Source of the DNA: Gentiana macrophylla
Taxonomy: Eukaryota > Streptophyta > Magnoliopsida > Gentianales > Gentianaceae
Assembly: GCA_026214975.1 (NCBI GenBank)
Contig: CM047805.1
Coordinates: forward strand, 62,426,834-62,490,833
Reading direction: 5' to 3'
Length of the DNA stretch: 64,000 nucleotides
This document shows positions 55,771-64,000 of the stretch, one piece after another; within the stretch, counting starts at the first letter, position 1; each line of letters opens with the position of its first letter. The notes under the pieces were generated by a model that did no database searches, was not told the origin of the DNA, and saw only the letters and a list, made by a program, of their open reading frames with translations. Position numbers and translations under genes: made by a program.

Positions 55771-57387
55771 TCCCCGAACGGCGCCAAAACTTGTCTCGGA
55801 TTTTATCTAAACAAAATATAACAAGTAATAAAATAAATCCGTTTACCCAAGCGAGGATCGTAGTATATTGATTAAAACCGAGTCGAATCCACAGGAATCG
55901 AGGTTTATCTAGTTTTATTAACTTCCTAAATTATCACAACTACTACTATTACTAAAGTTATAAGAAAATAAAAACGTTTAACACTTAACAAAACTAAAAA
56001 CAAAATTAAAATCGATGTAAGATCGAAAATCTAAAGCCGTGAAATATAATTGCGAACAAGATTAACTAAACTAATTCTATTATATAACCTAAACATGCAA
56101 TAAAAATATAAACTTGCTATGCAAAACAAGCACAAACGATTTTAATCAATGAAATTAAAAACGAACAAGCAATGATCCACCAATTCTACAACACTCAATT
56201 TCTTCTCTAGATTATCTAGTGATGATTTAACAAAAGTTTTGATTCACCTATCGTGGGTACGAATTTCTAATCTCTTAGAAAAGTTCGTCTATCAATCTTT
56301 TATCTTTCGATACTAAAGATTAACGCTTTTATATCCAAGGTGTGGAATTTCTCAATTTCTAATCTAGAAATTTAACCTAACAACTCTCGTTAATTAGATT
56401 AAAGATCTAATCTTTACTACGATGATCTAGGGTTTAATCACGATTCTCTTCAACATTAAACATCAAACATGCAAAGATCTCTTGATTCAAATTGCATAAA
56501 AACAAGTAAAACATAATAAAGATGCTACTTTTAATAAAAACTCACAAGATAATCCAAAGGTGAAATCAAAGTGTTGATAGAACGGCTTCACAACGCTTGT
56601 TCCAAAAGCTTTTAGCCTCTAAGCATCGCTTGAATACTCGAAATAGCTTCTATGAAGTACATAAATTTGAAGGAATTTATCTAAGAATTAAAAAGCATAA
56701 AAACTATCTAAGAAAGGTGTAAACCACAAGGAAGACGCCCCTTAGGGTTCTTGTGGCCGCCTAGAGTATTTTTTTCTCTTTAGGGTTGAAAAAAACGCGC
56801 CTATTTATAGAGTTTTAAGTCGGTTTCGCGCTAGGTCGGAGTATGGACGCCTGTCTGACGAGGTCTTGGGACGCCGTCAGCCTTGTATGAACTTCTTCGA
56901 GTCGGGCCGAAGTCATGTCGACGCCCGCCCTATGTAAATTTGGGACGCCGCTTAGCAAAAATCTCAATACTCAAAATCCACTATTTCTTCCTGGGACGCC
57001 TGCTCGATTCTCTAACGCCCGTCCATCTGACGGAGCTTCAGACGCTCATTCAGCTTTACTTCAAATCTTGTTTTCATCTCTATCTTTATCCGACTTCATC
57101 TTTATCCTTTTTCTTCCATGCAAATCCTCACTTGAACATCTTTCAACCTCTTTTAAGCCAAATTGTATCTACAAGATATCAAAACATTGCAAAGTGTAAA
57201 ATCATTCAAATCGATAGAAAATCAACAATAAAACCTCATAATTCAACCAACTTTGCGATTAAACCATTGCAAACATCACTTGCTTAATAAACCAAATAAA
57301 CGCTCAATTTCTATGCAAAACATCGAGTATAGAGGAAAATTGTTACTGAAATAGAACGATATAAATCATAGAAAATCACCCTAAATA
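55771..57387 (-). repeat. Primer binding site and 5' LTR of gypsy C, second copy
   Basis: LTR 55,792-57,387. PBS at about 55,772-55,786 has lost bases compared with copy 1. At the far edge CTAAACA-GTACT of copy 1 reads CTAAATAAAAAGACT here, so the target duplication is garbled at a CAG. Confidence 0.85.
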
Positions 57388-58476
57388 AAAAGACTTGTAA
57401 TCCCAAGAAGTACTTGAGCTCCCCAAAGTGTCTTTGATTTAGAATTTGTCATGAAGGTAGTTCTTTCATCGATGAATATCTTCAACCGATTGACTAGCTA
57501 TGATAATATCGTCCACGTATACTAATAAGTCCATGAATCGCCATTAATCACTTTAAGTGAATAGAGTTGTAGTCATTTTTAGATTGTTGAAAATAAATGC
57601 TTTGCAAAGTGTAGTCAATATAGAGTTCCATCGCCGCTAGCCTTGCTAAGACCATATAGGGACTTAACCACTGCAGATGTGATTCTTAACTGTGGTTTGA
57701 AACCCTATGGTAACCTCATGTACACTTCCTCATGGATTTCACCATGTATGAAGGCATTAGTCACATCACATCGATGTAGATGCCAACCCCCGTGTCGCTT
57801 GATAAGGCCAATGTAACTCCCAATGGTTGTCATTTTAGCTACATGGGAGATGGTTTCTTGGTAGTCTAGGCCATATGTTTGGGTGTACCTTTTTCGCAAC
57901 TAACCTAGCCTTATATTGTTTCTACTGGTCCCATCAAAGTTTGTAGTTAACCTTATATACCCATTTACATCCTATGGGTGTTTTGCTCAAGTAAGAGAGA
58001 CCACTTCCCATGTCTTGTTGTCTTCAAGGGCCTGAATTTCCTTGCTCATAGCATCCTTCCAGTCCTGGGACTTAACAGCTTGGCTAAATGATGAGGGTTC
58101 TACCACTTAATCCAGATTGCGAAGAAATACCTTATGGGACTTTGATAAAACTTCATAACTGAGAGATTGGCCAAAATCATGAGGTGAAATGGATTTGTTG
58201 ACTTGGGAACAAATGTAATCTCAGTAGGTGTGTAGGAGTATGTCTAGGTCTATTAGACCTTCTTCTAGTAAGTACTGACTTCCGGTGGATTTCTTTGCCA
58301 ATTGAGCTTTAGGATCACCTTGTGCATCAGGTGTGTCAGAAACTGATGTTCTGGGAGGATCACAGATTTGTGCAGGATTTGATTGTGAGGTTGAGGATCT
58401 TCCTCATTAAAAGTGCACAGTAGACAGTGGTATATGTTCAGAGTTGAACTAGATTTACATGAATCATCATAGGAAA
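57388..58476 (-). pseudogene. Copia B reverse transcriptase, second copy
   Basis: The frame 57,705-57,899 keeps TYGLDYQETISHVAKMTTI and CDVTNAFIHGEIHEEVYMRL. Upstream blocks are split by indels. Around 58,320-58,370 this copy keeps CAG and CTG where copy 1 has CG. Confidence 0.85.
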
Positions 58477-60149
58477 TGATCAGCCTTTTCTAAGTGTCCA
58501 ATCTCACCGGCGATTGTACCGGGTCAATCAGTAGCCTAGAATTGGTGAGTCAAGGTCGTATCCCACATGGAATCGGTCGAGTACCAAAGTCGGTCATGTC
58601 CCTAGTTCAGTCAACACAAAATTGAACGTGGTGATTTGTCGGATCACCGGTTCTAACAACTAAATAAACATAAGAGAAAAGATTTTAAACTACAAAAACA
58701 AGATAGCCGATCTATGATCCAACCAACTACTCTATAACCCTAACTCGCTTTTCGAAGTGTTTCGACAAACTCTAATGTTCTCGGCATTGTTGAAGGGTGT
58801 CGTCTCATGTTTCCAAAATAGACATTAATTCAATAATCTACCCTCTTATGTTAGGTTCAACATCCGCCTCGTTGTCACTCAAAGGCGTCGTTTCCTAATT
58901 CGAATATAGACATTAATTCAATAATCTACCCTCCTATGTCGGGTTCAGCGGTACCCATCGATCGGATTTAATCGACCCGACACGGTCTATGATCTATGAG
59001 ACGCTCATTAACAATGATATAAACCTCACACCTAAACTCGAATCGAACAACTCGATCGGTTTTACACGGTGATCCTAGAACCCTTTTCCCACACCCTCTC
59101 ACTAAATACATATGTAAAGAAGACACATGAAATACGATTATCGAGTAATTAATTCGACAAAAGTCATTTAGAATAAGTTCTAGAATGATAACAACACCGA
59201 GAATCTAACAATCATAACATCAAAACACTTCAATCAACGAGCTAAGGATTCGATTTGAAGGCTATCACATATCTCGGCTATATAACGATTACATACTCAT
59301 TATACTAAGAAAAATATAAGAAATCAACAATCAAAGCTAACATAAAACAAGATTGAAACCAAGAACAATATGTTAATTAAAATTACCGGGTAGAAATTTG
59401 GTTTTCCGGAAGAAATCCCGTCAATAACGTCAAGCTATCCCGAGATCCTCCGGATTACAATGATTTACGACTAAACCAAGCTAATCTACCTACAACTAAT
59501 CTAAGCTAAGAAAAGATGAAGAAAAACGCAGCAAAAAAACTGAAAAAATCGATCTAAAAAGGGAGTGGTTCGATCTAGATCAAAATGAGGGGGTATTTAA
59601 AGTGTTTTGCAGATCTGGACTGCTAGCCGGGCGCCTGTCAGATTTTTCCCTTCACAAAACCCATCAGCAACTTTCTGAGCCAAAAACCGTTAGAAAAATG
59701 GCCATAACTTTGTGTGTAGACCTCCAAATTTAGTGATTTAAAATCCGTTGGAAAGCTAAAGAAATTGGCTACAACTTTCATGAAGATGTCCAGCCCAGAA
59801 AATGCCACTAAGGTGGATAAAAATGCAGATCAATGGAAGGTATGGTTGTAGTACCACCGCATTTTGATCCGTTTGAACGTTTAAGCTTCAGGCACACGTT
59901 CCAATCCTCGTATCTCGCCTTCTGGACATCTCAAACACCTAAGTCTTGTACAAAATCACAACAAATACCACACATAATCCCTACAGGACACTAGGGTGAC
60001 CGAGAGTATAGTAAATTACACCGAAAAAGACCGAGAATCCCGGACTACGTCCTAGGTCCCGAAATGATAACCAAGGTGTAAATACATCAAAATACAACCA
60101 AATGTCTCAGAAAACATATATAACGAGGTATAAACGGGGTATAATTACA
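58477..60149 (-). mobile_element. Solo LTR D, second copy
   Basis: It has the same edges as 34,523-36,204 (start TGATCAGCC against TGATCGGCC in copy 1). The middle third is virtually identical between copies. Confidence 0.7.
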
Positions 60150-61198
60150 TAGAAAATGATATCCAATTTGACTCTCATCAGGAAAACACCTCACATAAAA
60201 TATAACATTCTTGGAAATGAATATATGTTTTGTATCCAAGTTAAGCAAGACATAACCTTTTGTTGACTGTGAAATCCCCAAATGTATACAAGCCACACTC
60301 CTAGGATCAAATTTTGCTCTATTCTCATTTTGCGAGTGTATTGGCATAGGCTAGACATCTAAACACTTTGACCCTTCTCAAATCATCATCTACTCCATAA
60401 ATCATCCTATGTGGTGTAGCACCATGCAACAAATGTGTGGGTGTAATGTTGATCGGGTAGGCGACATGTATGACACAAAGTGACCCCATAATTTGATAGG
60501 AAGATTGGCTTGGAATTTGAGTGCTCTACCTACATTAAGAAGGTCTTTGGTGTTTTCTTTCAACTACACCATTTTGTTCAGTGTGGACACACAACTCTTT
60601 TGGTGTAATATGCCCCTAGTAGTATAGAATTCGGCATATAGAACTCTTGACCATTGTCTATCCTAACCACTTTTATAGTCTTGTGGCGAGAATGGACGTA
60701 AGAACAAAAACTTTGAACTACCCTCTCTGCTTGATTTGTCATGCAAAGATATATACCCATGTGAATCTACTAAGGTCATCCACCACTTTGAAAAAAATAT
60801 TTGTGACCATGTATAGTAGCATGTCTATATGGACCCCAAATGTCAAAATGTACCAAATCAAAGACAGACTGAACTGAATAACAACTCAAAGGAAAAGGCA
60901 ATTGTTTTTGTTTAGCCAAAGGGCATACATGACAAATATAATCCATAGGGCTAACTATTTCTTTACTCTGTGCCTTGAGAAGATGTAGCCTTTGACCAGA
61001 CAGGTGCCCCATTCTACAATGCCATACCATATCGGCAGAGACAGGCAGGTGTGTTCGGAAAGTAACATCATTACACCGTGACATGTCTTGATTATTACGA
61101 CCTTTGTAACCATCCAACAAGTACAAGCCTTTGCACTTTTTAGCCGATCCAATCATCCCACGTGTTTGATCCTCAGTATACAATGACCATCGATTCAA
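60150..61198 (-). pseudogene. Copia B integrase, second copy
   Basis: Three frames (60,776-61,198, 60,578-60,760 and 60,087-60,347) replace the single long frame of copy 1. This copy keeps the first Asp block (VHFDIWGPYRHAT) that is garbled in copy 1, while copy 1 keeps the intact second half. The two copies therefore complement each other. Confidence 0.85.
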
Positions 61199-61879
61199 AG
61201 ATTATTTCGATGTTGTCATTCTTAGTCAATTTACTAAGAGATATCGATTAAATTTGAATGCGGGCAAACAAAGAACATCCTGCAATAATAAATGTGTCCC
61301 TATTTGAACTTCACCAACATGTGTAACCATCACACTTCTACCATTTGGTAAATTGACACTAACATTTTCAACCTTGTGAAGTTGTGAAAAAGATTCAAAT
61401 CATGAACAACATGATCCGTTGCTCTGAATCTAGAATCCACTATATATATTACTCCGCCCTCAAATTATCCTCTGCATGAAGGAGCGAGATAGTATCAAGC
61501 CTGGTTAACAAGGTGTGAATTTCGATTCTCTTTGTTCTCTTCATTCTCGCCATCGAGTAATCTGAGCGACTATGTGTCTTGGTGTCGATTCAAGGAGTAC
61601 CCTTCACAGTGATGGAGTTAGGGCTGATATGTTCTGAGATGTCTCCTCCTCTGCATTTCCTTCCACCATATTGATCCTGCCTCTAGGTTTGGAGCCAGGA
61701 GGAAATCTATGTTTGTGATAGCACTTATCCTCCACATGACCAGGTTTCCCATAATATGTATACTGTGGACGCTTTCCACCTTGATTCTGCTGATAAGTTC
61801 TTCGTTTTGCTGTGCTTTCTGAACCATTCAACCTTCTACCAGATTCATGTGAGCTATTCCCCATATTGACCTATTAATC
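61199..61879 (-). pseudogene. Copia B protease and gag zinc knuckle, second copy
   Basis: The frame 61,604-61,864 starts GNSSHESGRRLNGSESTAKR and includes YGKPGHVEDKCYHKHRF; it is open across a stretch that is broken in copy 1. Confidence 0.75.
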
Positions 61880-62255
61880 GCCCCTTATGTTATGGTTCGT
61901 CTCGCGCTTAGTCACTCGCGGGATTCGGATAGGGGGGCTCTTTTATGAAAAAACGCGCAGTTCTCCCCCTTATCTAATATATATTAGATACTAACTGGAT
62001 CGGACATGGACTTCTATAAAGATCTTTCCACTCATTCATCATACTCAAAGTCGAAGTCACGGCATGGGGGGCTCGGAAAAAAACAAGAATCGGTGTCGTG
62101 GTGGTGCTACGAGCTCTCAAAATGGAATCTATTCCAAACATATATGCCATGGTTCCATACTTCGACAGGGTACAAATATCTAAATTTTATATTTTTAGAT
62201 ACATTTTCAAACCTATTGCCGATACTAAGTAGCAGTCAAAAATTTGTATCGGATC
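61880..62255 (+). other. Insert with ycf2 fragment, second copy
   Basis: Practically identical to 37,945-38,315 over its whole length, including its CAG and CTG sites. Confidence 0.75.
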
Positions 62256-63300
62256 TGACAATTGATACATAGTACTAGGGTAACCCTTCCTCTTTCTTTC
62301 GAATTTCAAAGCCATGGCAAAAGCAATCTTAATGGTTGGAAGTGGAGACATCAATAGAATTTGTGAATTAACCGTGAGAAACTCTCATTCAAGCCTCTCA
62401 AAACCTAATGACGTACTCGTTTTCAAAGTATGCAACAATAGTGGGAACTAGGTCACAAGTGACAAACAGGATGACACTTACAATTAGAACGGCCTTAACA
62501 CATTGATCTCATCCCAAATGATCTTAATTCAAGCAAAGTTCGAGATATAGTGAGATCTCCTTGTTTGATTCCATTCAATTCCTCAAGAAAATAAGATAAC
62601 CTAAAAGAGTCCAAGTTCGCATACATGTCCACGAATATCATCCCAAACCTCTTTTGCCGTATTCATCCACATGACACTCGAGCAATCGTCTTCGATCATG
62701 AGATTGAGCAGCCACGAAGTGAGCGGTGGTGTTACACCGCCCCACGCGTTGAATTCTCGGATCACCTCTCTCCGGTCTCACAATCGAACCGTCGATAAAA
62801 CCTATTTTATTCTCGCATAACCAATGACATCTTCACCGATTCGACCACGAGTGATAATTGACTACATTTTCATCGAGTAATGGTTGAACGAGCACCAAAG
62901 ACGGACTCTCGCTCGGGTGGATGTAGTAAGGCTTGAAACATGAATTCTGACTTCCTCCGCCATTAATAAACCTTGAAACACAAAAAAACTTATCTAATTT
63001 TGCAGAGATCGACTAAATGCAATTGTGTCTCTCTCGATACCATGTGGAATTTCATCAATTGGATAATATTTGTGAAAGGAAATTGGGAAGAAGATGACCT
63101 AATTTGGGAAGAACATAATGTTCGACTTAATGTCCAAAAACCTAATCTGGAGCTTTATATATGGTAGCTCTATTCTATTACAACTTGCATTATTACAATT
63201 TGGTATAAGCAATTAAGACGTACTAATTATGCTAATTAAGTACAACTATATTAAGTACCAAAATATCTACTATTTACAATTTACTCTACTATATTCAACG
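62256..63300 (-). pseudogene. Copia B gag N-terminus, primer site and 5' LTR, second copy
   Basis: Gag as at 38,316-39,030 with extra indels. The primer site reads TGGTATCGAGAGAG (63,029-63,042) where copy 1 has TGGTATCAGAGAG. LTR 63,043-63,300. Confidence 0.8.
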
Positions 63301-64000
63301 GGCGAAGATGAATTAAGCAGCCCGACACGGCTGAATTGGATCATGCAAATATGTGACTGCTTGTTTGGGAGGAAATTTTATCTTCGTATTGTATGTATTA
63401 TAGTCATACATTTCTACTCTGTTTTATCATGCACACCGATAAAACACATCGAATATGTGAAAGAGAGTAGAAATGTGTGGCCACATAATGCATGTCGTTT
63501 GACATAATTACGTAACAATTTGTTGTTGCAGGATAAAATTTCTCTTTGTTGTTGTAGGATAAAATTTCTCTTTGTTGTTTTGACATGTAAACTTGCTATG
63601 GATACAATGACAAAGCAATTTATTAGGCCCTGTAATCCTGAATAATTATACGAAAAATCAAGCTATTACAAATAAATAATTGAAAAATCGAAACAAATAA
63701 AACATGAAAGCCGTTTTGGTGGTATAGACGACAGAATATACACACAGTAAAAATCAAGAGAAGCTGTACCAGAATCTTTAGGGGCTTCCATATTCGTAAT
63801 AATTTCAAACCTTCCGCATTTGTTAATTGAGAGAAGAAAACTAATTTGATGAAGAAGTTGGCCGGCTGCTACTTGTAGTTGTTTTGTTGCTTCTGCTGTT
63901 CCTTTCTGCGTCCAGACAAAATAGCCAACTTAGATTCCTAGACAACTGGATTTATTTTAGCTTAAGCTTATTCATATCGAGTAATGATACAGGCACATCT
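63301..64000. other. Host flank and start of the MITE, second copy
   Basis: It matches 39,368-40,067 with one or two differences. The MITE starts at about 63,983 and is cut by the window end. Confidence 0.85.

Larger units (their letters stand above)
52960..64000. repeat. Second copy of 28,990-40,090 (duplication or assembly overlap)
   Basis: The order and sequence of everything after the gap repeat the earlier block: gypsy C protease and gag, 5' LTR, copia B RT, solo LTR D, integrase, organelle insert, gag, 5' LTR, host flank and start of the MITE. Long stretches are identical, for example near 59,500-60,000 against 35,570-36,060. Elsewhere small indels cluster at CAG/CTG sites in either copy. 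Confidence 0.95.

Overview
The window is nuclear DNA of a flowering plant, most likely a eudicot. Four things point there: several LTR retrotransposons nested inside one another, with tRNA-iMet or tRNA-Asp type primer sites; a broken plant calmodulin-binding IQD (IQ67-domain) gene; a patch of chloroplast ycf2 sequence; and MITE and CACTA transposon ends. I see no intact host gene, no RNA gene and no CRISPR array. Almost every coding stretch is a piece of a retrotransposon polyprotein, usually broken by frameshifts or stops.

Layout. 1-16,975: a Ty1/copia element on the minus strand (copia A). Its left end abuts a second LTR of the same family tail to tail (1-260). A Ty3/gypsy element of Athila/Tat type on the plus strand (gypsy B, about 1,803-14,363, with 2.2-kb LTRs full of TA repeats) has split it inside reverse transcriptase. 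16,976-18,153: 3' exons of an IQD gene, now a pseudogene. 18,154-39,367: a second minus-strand copia element (copia B) that landed in the IQD locus. It is itself interrupted by gypsy C (19,266-33,450, 1.6-kb LTRs, perfect 5-bp target duplication GTACT), by solo LTR D (34,523-36,204) and by about 370 bp that includes organelle-derived DNA inside gag. Gypsy C in turn carries a CACTA-like insertion (from 22,774). 39,368-47,600: host intergenic DNA with a 165-bp MITE, a copy of the IQD intron, a solo-LTR-like block, a MITE carrying two hairpins, a DDE transposase scrap and a CACTA end with tandem repeats. 47,600-51,158: a decayed plus-strand copia element (copia E). 51,159-52,859: LTR-like DNA. 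52,860-52,959: a 100-N gap. 52,960-64,000: a second copy of 28,990-40,090.

Two results stand out. First, gypsy B and gypsy C, which differ in LTR sequence, share a roughly 1-kb non-coding 3' module: an internal polypurine tract about 1.02 kb before the 3' LTR, a conserved block, an array of small hairpins (three in B, two in C) with an almost constant 7-nt loop and compensating stem changes, a second conserved block, and then the terminal polypurine tract. It looks like a conserved RNA (or DNA) signal of this retrotransposon lineage. Second, the two copies of the duplicated block, and the two LTRs of gypsy B, differ mainly where one copy reads CAG or CTG and the other reads CG or CNG-like garble. 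That resembles basecalling error at CHG-methylated sites. The copy after the N gap may therefore be a contig overlap rather than a real duplication, and many of the 'frameshifts' may not be real.
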